Shown: one piece after another, positions 18,000-26,890 of the stretch | Position numbering within the stretch: position 1 is the first letter of the stretch | How the letters are laid out: each line of letters opens with the position of its first letter | Assembly (NCBI GenBank): GCA_031401675.1 | Contig: JANNRR010000011.1 | Span: forward strand, 1-64,000 | Source: JANNRR01 sp031401675 | GTDB lineage: Bacteria > Pseudomonadota > Alphaproteobacteria > Rhodobacterales > Rhodobacteraceae | Length of the DNA: 64,000 bases | Direction: 5' to 3' | Made by a program: the position numbers and the translations under genes | The notes under the pieces: generated by a model | Told to the model about the DNA's origin: nothing | The model's database searches: none | What the model saw: the letters and a program-made list of their open reading frames with translations, nothing else

Positions 18000-18571
18000 G
18001 GCTGATCCTGGGCTCCGCCAGCCCGCGCCGAAGGGAACTTCTGGCGCAGATCGGCGTGGTGCCGGATGCGGTGCTGCCCCCCGACATCGACGAGCGGCCC
18101 CTGCCCCGCGAATTGCCGCGGCCCTATTGCCAGCGCATCGCCCGGCAAAAGGCGCAAGCCGTGACCGCCGGCCCCGACGACCTCGTCCTGTGCGCCGACA
18201 CCACGGTGGCGCTTGGCCGCCGCATCCTGGGCAAACCGGCCGATGCCGGTGAAGCGGCGGTGTTTCTGCTGGCCCTCGGCGGGCGACGGCATCAGGTGAT
18301 CACGGCCCTTGCCCTGCGCCGCGGCGACCGGCTGTGGCAGCGCGACGTGGTCAGCGAGGTCAAGATAAAGCGGCTGTCCGATCAGGAACTGAACCAGTAC
18401 CTGCACAGTGGCGAATGGCAGGGCAAGGCGGGTGGCTACGCCATTCAGGGGCTGGCCGGCGCCTTCATCCCCTGGCTGCAAGGTAGCTTTACCGGCGTGG
18501 TCGGCCTGCCGCTGGCCGAGACCGCAACCCTGCTGCGCTCTGCAGGTTACCCGATGGGAGTGCAGGAATGA
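17996..18571 (+). CDS. maf: Maf-like nucleotide pyrophosphatase
   Basis: The 191-residue protein carries the Maf/YceF signature [12 protein letters not shown] at the N terminus, the catalytic Asp in [10 protein letters not shown], and the [26 protein letters not shown] end. These enzymes hydrolyse non-canonical or modified NTPs and have been linked to division arrest. The start is GTG overlapping the infA stop (GTGA). The gene is coupled to the RNase E/G gene by ATGA. Confidence 0.93.
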   Translation: MRLILGSASPRRRELLAQIGVVPDAVLPPDIDERPLPRELPRPYCQRIARQKAQAVTAGPDDLVLCADTTVALGRRILGKPADAGEAAVFLLALGGRRHQVITALALRRGDRLWQRDVVSEVKIKRLSDQELNQYLHSGEWQGKAGGYAIQGLAGAFIPWLQGSFTGVVGLPLAETATLLRSAGYPMGVQE

Positions 18572-19623
18572 AAGGATGCGTGATCGCGCTGGACCAGATT
18601 GACGGGCGCGACGCTGCGGCCCTGATCCTTGACGGACGGCTGGAGGATTTCTTGATAGACCCGCCCGAATCCGCGCCACCGCAAGCCGGCGCGATCCTTC
18701 GCGCCGTTGCCGACAGGACAGTGAAGGGTCAGGGCGGGGTTTTCCTGAAACTCCCCGACGGCGGGCGCGCCTTTCTGCGGCAGGTCGGCGGCGTCGCCCC
18801 CGGCCAGCGCCTGCTGGTGCAGGTGACCGGCCACGCAGAAACCGGCAAGGCCGTCCCCGTCACACTGCGGCTGTTGTTCAAGAGCCGCTACGCGATCCTG
18901 ACGCCGGGCGCGCCGGGCCTGAACATCTCGCGCTCCATCCGCGACGAAGCTGACCGCGCGCGGTTGCAGGGGCTCGCAGAAACGGCGATGCATGCGGCCG
19001 ATGATGCGCTCGGCCTGATCTTGCGGTCGGCCTGCCGGACCGCCGACGACGAGGTGATCGCCGATGACATCGCAACGATGCGCGATCTGGCCACCCGCGT
19101 TCTGGCCGACGTGGACGGCGGACTGGAACTGCTGCTGGATGCCCCCGGTGCACACGAACTGGCCTGGCGCGAATGGATCGAGCCAGAGCCGGACGAAGTG
19201 GCCGACCGCAAGGGCTGCTTTCGTCAGCTTGGGGTCGAGGAGATGCTGGATGGTCTGCGCCAGCCGCTGGTGCCGCTTGGTGGCGGAGCGACCATGACCC
19301 TGGAACCGACGCGGGCCATGGTGGCGGTGGATGTGAATACCGGCCCCGACACCTCGCCTGCTGCCGCCCTCAAGGCCAATCTGGCCGCAGCCCGCGACCT
19401 GCCGCGCCAGTTGCGGCTGCGCGGCCTTGGCGGACAGGTCACTGTTGATTTCGCACCGATCGCCAAGAAGGACCGGCACGTCCTTGACCAGTCCCTGAAA
19501 TCCGCCTTTCGCAGCGACGGAACCGAAACCACTCTGGCCGGCTGGACGCCCTTGGGAAACTACGAGATTCAGCGCAAACGTGACCGGATGCCGCTGACCG
19601 AAGCCCTGCCGAAGCGGATGTGA
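18568..19623 (+). CDS. Ribonuclease E/G family protein
   Basis: A short 351-residue RNase E/G homologue. An S1-like RNA-binding region (about 30-90) is followed by the catalytic core with the magnesium ligands in AVDVNTGPD and [14 protein letters not shown]. It lacks the long C-terminal scaffold of RNase E, and no CPxCxG zinc link is apparent. It therefore resembles the compact RNase E/G proteins found in this operon in other Rhodobacteraceae, probably acting in rRNA or mRNA processing. A larger RNase E is expected elsewhere in the genome. Confidence 0.9.
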   Translation: MKGCVIALDQIDGRDAAALILDGRLEDFLIDPPESAPPQAGAILRAVADRTVKGQGGVFLKLPDGGRAFLRQVGGVAPGQRLLVQVTGHAETGKAVPVTLRLLFKSRYAILTPGAPGLNISRSIRDEADRARLQGLAETAMHAADDALGLILRSACRTADDEVIADDIATMRDLATRVLADVDGGLELLLDAPGAHELAWREWIEPEPDEVADRKGCFRQLGVEEMLDGLRQPLVPLGGGATMTLEPTRAMVAVDVNTGPDTSPAAALKANLAAARDLPRQLRLRGLGGQVTVDFAPIAKKDRHVLDQSLKSAFRSDGTETTLAGWTPLGNYEIQRKRDRMPLTEALPKRM

Positions 19624-19627
19624 CCGG

Positions 19628-19804
19628 TTGCCTTGCCCGATCTGCCAGCGCGAGACGGATGCCAGATGCCGGCCCTTCTGCTCGCGCCGCTGCGCCGATG
19701 TCGATCTTGGTCGTTGGCTCACCGGCAGCTACACCCCACCGGCCGACCCGACACCGGACAGCTCGGATGAGACTGACGAAGCGTCCCAGGAACAGCCGCA
19801 TTGA
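19628..19804 (+). CDS. yacG: DNA gyrase inhibitor / zinc-binding protein YacG
   Basis: A small 58-residue protein beginning at TTG four bases after the RNase gene. It opens MPCPICQRETDARCRPFCS and has the C-x2-C ... C-x3-C zinc knuckle (CPIC and CSRRC), followed by ADVDLGRWLTGSY. This is the YacG signature. YacG binds gyrase and can inhibit it. The non-ATG start, supported by the family's opening residues, makes it easy to miss. The acidic tail after residue 40 is poorly conserved, as usual. Confidence 0.88.
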   Translation: MPCPICQRETDARCRPFCSRRCADVDLGRWLTGSYTPPADPTPDSSDETDEASQEQPH

Positions 19805-19890
19805 TCGCACGTTGACGGGCCCAGTTTCCGCTGGACAGCCTCGTGACCCTCCCCTAATAAACCCCCACTCAAAGCGTCGCCGCTTTCCGT

Positions 19891-19965
19891 GCCCGGGTAG
19901 CTCAGGGGTAGAGCAGTGGACTGAAAATCCTCGTGTCGGTGGTTCGATTCCGCCCCCGGGCACCA
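19891..19965 (+). tRNA. tRNA-Phe (anticodon GAA)
   Basis: GCCCGGG pairs with CCCGGGC in the acceptor stem and is followed by A-CCA. The D-arm is AGCTCAGGGGTAGAGC, the anticodon loop is CTGAAAA (anticodon GAA) and the T-arm carries GGTTCGATTCC. CCA is encoded. It follows yacG and precedes a decayed strip with an IS remnant. Confidence 0.97.
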
Positions 19966-20133
19966 TTTAATATTGCAATATCTTGAAATATGACAGTATT
20001 GTTTGAATGGAAAGAATTGGTCCGCCCTTTGGACCACCCTGCCGTTCAGCCTGCAAGCCCAGGCGGTTCACAGTCCGCACATGCACACTGCTAGGAGGCC
20101 TGTGCTTTCTGTAGAATTGTCGTATGCAGCCGA

Positions 20134-20295
20134 TCAGATGGTCAACGATTCCTCAGATTTTTCCATGGCCAGAGCCTCAACAAGCCAACCGGGCCTCCGC
20201 CCGCGACCGGACCGGGTCACTTCTGGATTTTTGGGATTCCGGAATTTTGGCGGTACCACAGTCCGAACTTTTGGTGCAGGCAACCCGGTGAGTTC
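20134..20295 (-). pseudogene. H-NS-family (HvrA-like) DNA-binding C-terminal fragment
   Basis: The frame reads PPKFRNPKNPEVTRSGRGRRPGW and ends LVEALAMEKSEESLTI before a stop. This matches the C-terminal DNA-binding motif of H-NS-type proteins (YRNPxNPxxTWSGRGRxPxW), with Trp of the TW pair replaced by Arg. The N-terminal oligomerisation domain is missing; the sequence upstream belongs to a transposase remnant. It is most likely a truncated gene beside an IS insertion. Confidence 0.6.
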
Positions 20296-20318
20296 TGCGT
20301 AAGCGTCCGGTCTGACCG

Positions 20319-20645
20319 CTAGGGGATCTGAACGGCCAGGGTCTTCTGCCGACGGCACAAAGTCGCATAATCCGGCACGGCCCAGTCCAGGTTCGCTAAC
20401 TTCAGCAGACTGGCCACCATTCCAGTCGTTTGGCGCAGCGGCAGCTTGAACAAAACCTTGATCGTCAGACAGAACTGGATCGCGGCGTCCGAGAAAACTG
20501 CAGGGCGACCGGGGCTGCCATCATGCGGCGCGCGCTACGTCATGTCCTTGTCCAGCCAGATCAAAAGCGACCCCCGCTTGCATAAGGAAGCACTGTAGCT
20601 GGACCAGTTCGTGGAGCGGTAGCGCGCGAGTGTGGGTTTGCTCAT
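20319..20645 (-). pseudogene. IS5-family transposase remnant with in-frame stops
   Basis: Reading from an ATG, the frame gives RYRSTNWSSYSASLCKRGSL, a TAG at codon 37 (20535-20537), then SPGRPAVFSDAAIQFCLTIK, LPLRQTTGMVASLLKLANLD and LCRRQKTLAVQIP before a second TAG (20319-20321). This is the N-terminal third of IS5-type DDE transposases. Two stops and loss of the catalytic part show it is dead. Confidence 0.85.
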
Positions 20646-20664
20646 GCCATCCGTCTAACCGGAT

Positions 20665-20683
20665 GGATTCACAATGTGAATCC
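20665..20683. promoter_or_regulatory. Palindrome with two GANTC sites upstream of the dead transposase
   Basis: GGATTCAC-AAT-GTGAATCC is a perfect 8-bp-arm palindrome just upstream of the transposase start. A neighbouring CCATCCG/CGGATGG hairpin lies at 20647-20666. Both arms contain GANTC, the CcrM methylation site of alphaproteobacteria. This would allow methylation-timed transposase expression when the IS was active; that is inference. Confidence 0.4.
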
Positions 20684-21055
20684 TCCACGGTCAGAGTTCT
20701 GCAACAACGCCGTGGCCACCGATGCGTTTTGGAAACTTCAGGTGCCCGCCCCCCTCTGACCAGTCCATTTCGGCCAACGCTCATGTGTCAAAACTTGAAA
20801 CGCACGAAGTTGCAGATTGACAGGGCAACGTCGCCATGCTGACTTCGCAGGGTCTGAAATCGTCAATCAGGTCAGAAAAGCGTTCGGGAAATCAAAGCCG
20901 ACGGCTGGTGACTGACCGAAATGGTGGTGTCGGTTCGGACGCGGGATGGAGGCTACAGCTGGCACATCGCCCGTACGGCAGCGCTCCGGTTTTCCGGTCG
21001 TGAAATGATATGGTCGCGGCAAAGCGACGACAATCGAGTCTGGGAGGACAAGTTT
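20684..21055. other. Gene-free strip upstream of the peptide-type ABC operon
   Basis: No recognisable coding sequence is seen on either strand. The segment follows the IS5 remnant and should include the promoter of the downstream binding-protein gene. No clear -35/-10 pair or operator palindrome could be picked out by eye. Confidence 0.5.
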
Positions 21056-22873
21056 ATGACGGATAGGCTGAACGAACTGCCGATGATGTACCTGCTTCGT
21101 CGTCGGGAATTGCTCAAGGGCGTTGCGGCGGGGGCTTTGGTTGCCGGGGCAATCCCCAGGCTGGCATTCGCACAAGACGCTGCGGCCGAGATTGTACCGG
21201 CCGCCCCGCTGGCCGACGTGCCGCGCGAAGCTACGCTGATCCTCGGCTGGTCGATGTCGTCGCCGATCGGGGTCACCAACCCCTGGGCCGTCCCCGGCTA
21301 TACCCATCAGGAAGGCAACGTCCTGATGTGGGAACCGCTGATGTATTTCGCGATTTTCGCAGACGATTACGTGCCGTGGTTGGCGCAGAGCATGGAATAT
21401 ACGGCTGCCGATTTCACTGCGCTGCAGATCAAGATCAATCCCGCCGCAAAGTGGAGCGATGGGGTCGCCGTCACCGCGAAGGACGTGGTCTTTACCTTCA
21501 TGGGTCAGCTTGCCAACGAAAAGCTGCCCTACCATGCCGCCTTTGTGCAGTTCGTCGACACCGTGACCGCGACCGATGACCTGACGGTTGACGTCAAGTT
21601 CAAGATCCCGGCGCCGCGTTTCAAGTTCGAGGTTCTGTGCCTGAAATTCGACACCGGCATTCCGATTGTTCCGGCACATGCGCTGGAAGGTCAGGCCGAT
21701 GTCAACGCTTACGCCGGCGGTGTCGAGATTCCGCACTCCGGCCCCTATGATCTGGTGGCCTGGAACGCTACCCAGAAGATATTCAATCTGCGCGAAGACT
21801 GGTGGGCAATCGGGGCCGGTGTGGCCGCATCCCCGGACGTCAAGCGCGTGGTAATGGTGAACCTTGGCGGTCAGGTTGGCCAGAACATGGACACAGTGGC
21901 GCAGCGACTGGTGAACAACGAAATGGACAGCGCGCTTGACATGCGCAGTTCGGTGATCGGCAACATTCTTGCCCAGAACGACAAGATCACCACCCATACC
22001 GGCAACGCCTCGCCCTATGGCTATCTTGACTGGTGGCCGAACTCGCTGTGGATGAACACGCAGGTGGCACCCTACAGCGATCCAAAGGTGCGGCGCGCGA
22101 TGAGCCTGGCGATCAACCGCGAACTGATCGACGAAATCCTGTATGAAGGTGCCAAGATCGCGACTATCTATCCGTTCCCGCTGTATCCCGGCCTGCAGGC
22201 GTTCGTCGACTCGCCGGAAGTCAAGGCGCTGGAAGAGCAGTACAAACCCGGCCTTTACGACACCGACGCCAGTGCCGCCCTGATGACCGAAGCAGGTTTT
22301 GCACTGAACGGCGCAGGAATGTGGGAAAAGGACGGCGCCACCGTCAACTGCACGATCCACGGCTTCGAAGGCATCCACAGCGACATCGTCCCGATCCTGG
22401 TCGAATTCCTGTTGGCTGCCGGTTTTGATGCCAGCATCAACTTCGGGACCGACGCCTATCAGAACATGGCCGACGGCGCGGCCGGCTTGTACATGTTCGG
22501 ACATGGTGCCAGCCTCAAAGACCCGTATGCGGCGCTCGAACTGTTCCATGGCAGGTTCAGCGAAGCCATCGGCACCTCGGCCGGAAACAACCGGTTCTCG
22601 CGCTACAAGAACCCGGAATACGATGCCGTTCTGGATGCCATGGCACCCTTGGCCTCCGACGACCCGGCGTTCCATGCCAACGCCGTCAAGGCGATGGAGA
22701 TCTATTGGCGCGACCAGATCGACATTCCGGTCATACAGTGGTTGCACCGGATCGCCTACAACCAGACCTACTGGACCAACTGGCCTACGACCGAAAACCT
22801 GGCCTCGGGAACCAACGGCGCCTTCTGGGCGCAAACCGGCATGCCGGTGATCGCAAACCTGAAAAAGGCCTGA
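21056..22873 (+). CDS. Peptide/oligosaccharide-class ABC substrate-binding protein (family 5)
   Basis: A 605-residue periplasmic protein with a twin-arginine signal: RRRELLKGVAAGALVAG followed by a cleavage region ending AFAQDA. The body is a family-5 (DppA/OppA) binding protein, recognisable from WSDGVAVTAKDVVFTF, GGQVGQNMDTVAQRLV, DPKVRRAMSLAINREL and the IYWRDQIDIPVIQW end. The ATG used has a GGGAGG site about ten bases upstream. It leads a five-gene importer operon that continues into sugar-acid enzymes, so its ligand is more likely an oligosaccharide or acid sugar conjugate than a peptide. Tat export suggests folding, perhaps with cofactor, before secretion. Confidence 0.92.
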   Translation: MTDRLNELPMMYLLRRRELLKGVAAGALVAGAIPRLAFAQDAAAEIVPAAPLADVPREATLILGWSMSSPIGVTNPWAVPGYTHQEGNVLMWEPLMYFAIFADDYVPWLAQSMEYTAADFTALQIKINPAAKWSDGVAVTAKDVVFTFMGQLANEKLPYHAAFVQFVDTVTATDDLTVDVKFKIPAPRFKFEVLCLKFDTGIPIVPAHALEGQADVNAYAGGVEIPHSGPYDLVAWNATQKIFNLREDWWAIGAGVAASPDVKRVVMVNLGGQVGQNMDTVAQRLVNNEMDSALDMRSSVIGNILAQNDKITTHTGNASPYGYLDWWPNSLWMNTQVAPYSDPKVRRAMSLAINRELIDEILYEGAKIATIYPFPLYPGLQAFVDSPEVKALEEQYKPGLYDTDASAALMTEAGFALNGAGMWEKDGATVNCTIHGFEGIHSDIVPILVEFLLAAGFDASINFGTDAYQNMADGAAGLYMFGHGASLKDPYAALELFHGRFSEAIGTSAGNNRFSRYKNPEYDAVLDAMAPLASDDPAFHANAVKAMEIYWRDQIDIPVIQWLHRIAYNQTYWTNWPTTENLASGTNGAFWAQTGMPVIANLKKA

Positions 22874-22891
22874 TATCAGCCTGAATCAATA

Positions 22892-22926
22892 GTGGGGGTG
22901 CGCGCAAGCTCGGCGCGCACCCCCAC
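22892..22926 (+). terminator. 14-bp stem-loop between binding-protein and permease genes
   Basis: GTGGGGGTGCGCGC and GCGCGCACCCCCAC form a perfect 14-bp stem with a 7-base loop. There is no U-tract, so full termination is unlikely. Placed directly after the binding-protein gene, it probably stabilises that part of the mRNA or reduces read-through, giving more binding protein than permease. Confidence 0.75.
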
Positions 22927-22956
22927 TTCTGTCCCTCGTGACCGGGAGAATTGTCC

Positions 22957-23955
22957 TTGACCCTCTGGCTTGTCGTTCGGCGCATCCTGTTTCTGCTGGT
23001 GGTCATCTGGTCGGCATCGACCATCGTCTTTTTCATTCCGCGCCTGTCCGATACCAATCCGATCCGCGAACGTTTTGCCGAATTGGCCCGTACCGGTGGC
23101 TTTTCCCCGGCTGATCTGGAAAAGATCATCGCCTCCTACACCGAACAGTTCGGCCTCGATCGGCCGTTGCTCCAGCAATACTGGGACTATCTGGGCAACA
23201 TCGCCACCTTCGATTTCGGTTATTCTCTGAACCGCTATCCCTCGACCGTGCTTGATCTGATCATGCAGGCGATTCCGTGGACGTTGGGCCTGTTGCTGGT
23301 CACGACGATTCTCAGTTTCGTCATCGGCAACTTGCTCGGGGCCCTGTCAGCCTGGCCACGCGCCCCGCGATGGGTGCGGACGGTGGCGACCCCGTTCGTG
23401 CTGCTGACCGGCGTGCCACCGGTGATCATGGGCGTCCTGCTGCTGTTTTTCGTCGGCTTCCGCCTGAAACTACTGCCACTTGGCGGGGCCTATTCCATCG
23501 GCATCATACCAGACTGGTCGATCGGCTTCATGCTGGACATGCTGAAGCATCAGGTGCTTCCCGCCCTGTCACTGATCCTGGGCTCGGTCGGCGGCTGGGT
23601 GCTGTCGATGCGCGGCATGGGCATCACCATCCAGGGCGAGGATTATGTGACCTTTGCCGAGCACAAGGGCCTGACCGCCGGCCGGATCTTCCGTGACTAC
23701 TACCTGCGCAACACGCTGTTGCCGCAGGTCACCGGGCTGGCGCTGGCACTTGGCACGGTCGTCACCTCGGCGATCATCGTCGAGGGCATCTTTGGCCTGC
23801 CGGGCATCGGCACCGCCCTGAACAACGCAATCCGCGCCAACGATTTCCCGGTGATCTACGGCATCGTGCTGTTCATCACCGCTGCCGTCGCGACGCTGAT
23901 GGTGCTGATGGAGTTTGTCTATCCGCTCCTCGACCCGCGCATCCGCAATCAATAG
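22957..23955 (+). CDS. ABC transporter permease (DppB type)
   Basis: A 332-residue inner-membrane permease opening MTLWLVVRRILFLLVVIW. The start is a TTG eight bases after GGGAG; another TTG two codons upstream is too close to that site. It has the family's large periplasmic loop after helix 1, about six membrane spans, and the EAA-type loop around GEDYVTFAEHKGLTAGRIF. It ends EFVYPLLDPRI as DppB proteins do. It partners with the DppC-type protein encoded next. Confidence 0.93.
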   Translation: MTLWLVVRRILFLLVVIWSASTIVFFIPRLSDTNPIRERFAELARTGGFSPADLEKIIASYTEQFGLDRPLLQQYWDYLGNIATFDFGYSLNRYPSTVLDLIMQAIPWTLGLLLVTTILSFVIGNLLGALSAWPRAPRWVRTVATPFVLLTGVPPVIMGVLLLFFVGFRLKLLPLGGAYSIGIIPDWSIGFMLDMLKHQVLPALSLILGSVGGWVLSMRGMGITIQGEDYVTFAEHKGLTAGRIFRDYYLRNTLLPQVTGLALALGTVVTSAIIVEGIFGLPGIGTALNNAIRANDFPVIYGIVLFITAAVATLMVLMEFVYPLLDPRIRNQ

Positions 23956-23966
23956 GAGCCCTGATC

Positions 23967-24872
23967 GTGGCGCATGCGACCAGCCCGACGTTGTCTGCAT
24001 ATGAAATCCAGCCCGGCCGGCTGCGGCTGAGCCTGCGCTACATCCGGCGCAACAAAAGCCTGGCGATCGGGCTGATCATCCTGGCACTGCTGATCGCCTT
24101 TACAGTCGTGGGCTTCATGGTCATCGACCCCAAGGATGCCTATCCGCTGTCGGCAGCCACCAAGAAGCCGCCAAGCCTGAAGTACCCGCTGGGCACCGAT
24201 TTCTTCGGCCGGAATCTGCTGGCGGCGATGGTCGTGGGCATGTGGCAGACAGCGGTCATCGGCCTTTTGGCCGGCGGCATCGGCACTTTTGTCGGGGTGA
24301 TCCTCGGATTTACCTCGGCGTATTTCGGCGGCTGGATCGATGCCGCCATCAAGAGCATATGCCAGGTCCTGACGCCGATCCCGGTGCTGCTGATCCAGGT
24401 GGTGGTCGCCGGTTCGCTCGACAAGCGCGATGTCACGATCCTGATGATGGCATTCATCATCGTCATCCTCGGCTGGATGGGCACCACGCTGGTGGTGCGC
24501 GCGCAGGTGCTGACCATGAAGGAACGCCAGTTTGTCGCCGTCGCGAAACTGTCCGGCGTCGGCAGTCTGGGAATCATCTTCAAGGAAATCATGCCCAACC
24601 TGCTGCCATTCATCGCCGCCGCCTTCGTGGTGCAGGTGTTTTCCTCGGTCTTTGCCTCGTTCTACCTGGCCGTGCTCGGGCTTGGCCCGCTGCGCGAGCC
24701 GCTCCTGGGCAACATCATCTGGTCGGCGCAATCGCAAGGGGCGTTCTTCAATGGCTGGTGGTGGTGGCCGATCGAGCCTGCAGTGGCGATGATCCTGATC
24801 CTGGGCTCGCTGGCCCTGATCAACATGGGGCTGGACGAATTGGCAAACCCGCGTGTGCGCAGGTCGGAATAG
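23967..24872 (+). CDS. ABC transporter permease (DppC type)
   Basis: A 301-residue permease with a GTG start preceded by AGGAG. It has an N-terminal helix (LAIGLIILALLIAFTVVG), the conserved HPLGTDxxGR-like KYPLGTDFFGRNLLAAMV segment, and the EAA loop near ERQFVAVAKLSGVGSLGIIF. It closes GLDELANPRVR, as expected for DppC. Together with the DppB-type protein it makes the channel of a peptide-class importer. Confidence 0.93.
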   Translation: MAHATSPTLSAYEIQPGRLRLSLRYIRRNKSLAIGLIILALLIAFTVVGFMVIDPKDAYPLSAATKKPPSLKYPLGTDFFGRNLLAAMVVGMWQTAVIGLLAGGIGTFVGVILGFTSAYFGGWIDAAIKSICQVLTPIPVLLIQVVVAGSLDKRDVTILMMAFIIVILGWMGTTLVVRAQVLTMKERQFVAVAKLSGVGSLGIIFKEIMPNLLPFIAAAFVVQVFSSVFASFYLAVLGLGPLREPLLGNIIWSAQSQGAFFNGWWWWPIEPAVAMILILGSLALINMGLDELANPRVRRSE

Positions 24873-24876
24873 GGCA

Positions 24877-25881
24877 ATGGCAGCAGGAACGCAAAAACGG
24901 GAACTGGCCGGGGCACCGGTGCTGCGGGTCAGTAATCTGGAAGTGACCTATTACACCGACGCCGGCCGGGCCAAGGCGCTGGACGATGTCAGCTTTACCC
25001 TGAACGCCGGCGAAAAGCTGGGCATGGTCGGCGAATCCGGGTCCGGAAAAAGCACGATGGCGCTGGCCATGATGCGGATGATCAAGCCGCCGGGCCGGAT
25101 CGAGGGTGGCAAGGTCATCGTCGGCGACACCGACCTGATGGCGCTCAGCGACGAGGATATGCGTCAGGCCCGGCTGAGCAAGATCGCCTACATCCCTCAA
25201 GGCGCGATGAACTCGCTGAACCCGGTGACACGGATCGGGTCGCAACTGGTCGACGCGATCCGCTCGCACCGCACCGCCGACAGCCGGTCGGCCATCGAGG
25301 AACGCTGCATCCATGCCCTGAAGTCGGTCGACCTCGATCCCGGCGTATTCCGCATGTACGCCCACGAACTGAGCGGCGGCATGAAACAGCGGGTCTGCAT
25401 CGCCATAGGCATCCTGTTGCAACCGCAGGTGATCATCGCGGATGAGCCGACCAGCGCGCTGGACGTGGTGACCCAGCGCCAGGTGATGGAAACCATCGAC
25501 CGGGTGAAAGATCAGATCAATGCGGCGGTGATCCTGATCGGCCACGACATGGGTCTGATGGCGCAGTTCGTCGACCGGGTCGCGGTGATGTATTCCGGCC
25601 GGCTGGTCGAGGTCAGTTCGGTGCGCGAAATGTTCACCGCACCGAACCACCCCTATGCCAAAGCCCTGATCCAAAGCCTGCCGAACCTGGAAAACAAGGG
25701 CGTGTTTCAGGGCATCCCCGGCCTTGCCCCCTCGCTTCTGCGCCTGCCTTCGGGCTGCGCCTTTCATCCACGCTGCAGCGTTGCAATGGATGTCTGCGCG
25801 GTCAAGCGGCCCGCAACGCGGATGTTGCCGGGCGGGCGGCTGGTCACCTGCCACCTGTTCGGCGAGGAAGCCCCGGTATGA
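24877..25881 (+). CDS. ABC transporter ATP-binding protein (DppD/OppD type)
   Basis: A 334-residue ATPase with Walker A GESGSGKST, the Q-loop in YIPQGAMNSLNPV, signature LSGGMKQR, Walker B VIIADEPTSALD and switch GHD. The C-terminal oligopeptide-transporter extension has its cysteine cluster (GCAFHPRCSVAMDVC), which in this family can hold an iron-sulfur cluster. The ATG is about ten bases past GGAATAGGG. Its stop overlaps the next ATPase by ATGA. Confidence 0.93.
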   Translation: MAAGTQKRELAGAPVLRVSNLEVTYYTDAGRAKALDDVSFTLNAGEKLGMVGESGSGKSTMALAMMRMIKPPGRIEGGKVIVGDTDLMALSDEDMRQARLSKIAYIPQGAMNSLNPVTRIGSQLVDAIRSHRTADSRSAIEERCIHALKSVDLDPGVFRMYAHELSGGMKQRVCIAIGILLQPQVIIADEPTSALDVVTQRQVMETIDRVKDQINAAVILIGHDMGLMAQFVDRVAVMYSGRLVEVSSVREMFTAPNHPYAKALIQSLPNLENKGVFQGIPGLAPSLLRLPSGCAFHPRCSVAMDVCAVKRPATRMLPGGRLVTCHLFGEEAPV

Positions 25882-26882
25882 CAAACCTGCTGGAACTGCG
25901 CGCCGTGTCCAAGGTCTATTCCCGCGGGCTGATCAACGCCACCTCGACCACGGCGCTGCAGGAAATCTCGCTGACCCTGCGCGAGGACGCGCCGACGATC
26001 ATGACCGTGGCCGGCGAGAGCGGCAGCGGCAAGACGACGCTGGCCATGCTGCTGCTGGGCTTCATTCCGCCAACCACCGGCCAGATCATCTATCGCGGTC
26101 AGGACATCACCACCCTGCGCGGCGAAGACCGCATGGCGTACCGGCGCGAAGTGCAGGCGGTGTTTCAGGACCCGTTCGCGGTGTTCAACCCGTTCTATAC
26201 CGTGGATCACCTGCTGACCGTGCCGATCAAGCGCTTCAAGCTGGCAAGGTCCAGAGCCGAAGCCCGCGACAAGATGGACGAGGCGCTGACCGCCGTCGGG
26301 TTGCGGACCGAGGACGTGCTCGGCCGCTTTCCGCATCAATTGTCGGGTGGCCAGCGCCAGCGAATCAACGTTGCCCGCGCGCTGTTGCTGAAGCCGCGCC
26401 TGTTGGTGGCAGACGAGCCGGTGTCGATGGTCGATGCGTCGCTGCGCGCAAGCATTCTGGAAACCCTGCGCAACCTGCAGCGCGATCACGGCGTGTCGAT
26501 CATCTATATCACCCATGACCTGACCACCGCCTATCACATCGCCAAGTCGATCATAGTGCTGTATCGCGGCGCGGTGATGGAAGCCGGTGACGTGGATTCG
26601 GTCATCAAGTCGCCGCAACATCCCTATACGCGGCTTCTGGTCGACTCGATTCCCTGGCCCAACCTGAACCAGCGCTGGGGCACCGATACGATCAAGGCGC
26701 GCGAGGCGGGGGCGGCCAGCGCCGGCTGCCTTTTCCGCTCGCGCTGCCCGGTGGCGATGCCCGCCTGCAGCGTGCAGCCGCCGTTGTTCCGAATGGCACC
26801 ACGGCAGGCAGCCTCATGCTATCTGCATGAAAAACAGCCGAAAATCGGACCGGAGCAGCTTTCTGACTTGTTGCCCGTTTAG
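25878..26882 (+). CDS. ABC transporter ATP-binding protein (DppF/OppF type)
   Basis: The second ATPase of the importer, 334 residues: Walker A GESGSGKTT, QAVFQDPFAVFNPFYTV Q-loop, signature LSGGQRQR, Walker B LLVADEPVSMVD and ITHD switch. The C-terminal extension again carries the cysteine motif (GCLFRSRCPVAMPAC). Peptide-class importers normally use two different ATPases, and this pair completes the set. The next gene begins eight bases later, tying transport to UxuA-like metabolism. Confidence 0.93.
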   Translation: MTNLLELRAVSKVYSRGLINATSTTALQEISLTLREDAPTIMTVAGESGSGKTTLAMLLLGFIPPTTGQIIYRGQDITTLRGEDRMAYRREVQAVFQDPFAVFNPFYTVDHLLTVPIKRFKLARSRAEARDKMDEALTAVGLRTEDVLGRFPHQLSGGQRQRINVARALLLKPRLLVADEPVSMVDASLRASILETLRNLQRDHGVSIIYITHDLTTAYHIAKSIIVLYRGAVMEAGDVDSVIKSPQHPYTRLLVDSIPWPNLNQRWGTDTIKAREAGAASAGCLFRSRCPVAMPACSVQPPLFRMAPRQAASCYLHEKQPKIGPEQLSDLLPV

Positions 26883-26890
26883 GAAAATCC

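Noticed and set aside
19891..19965. tRNA-Phe as attachment site of an island spanning the acid-sugar genes
   Set aside because: No repeat of the tRNA 3' end was found downstream and no integrase is present. Only the IS5 and H-NS debris supports past insertions.
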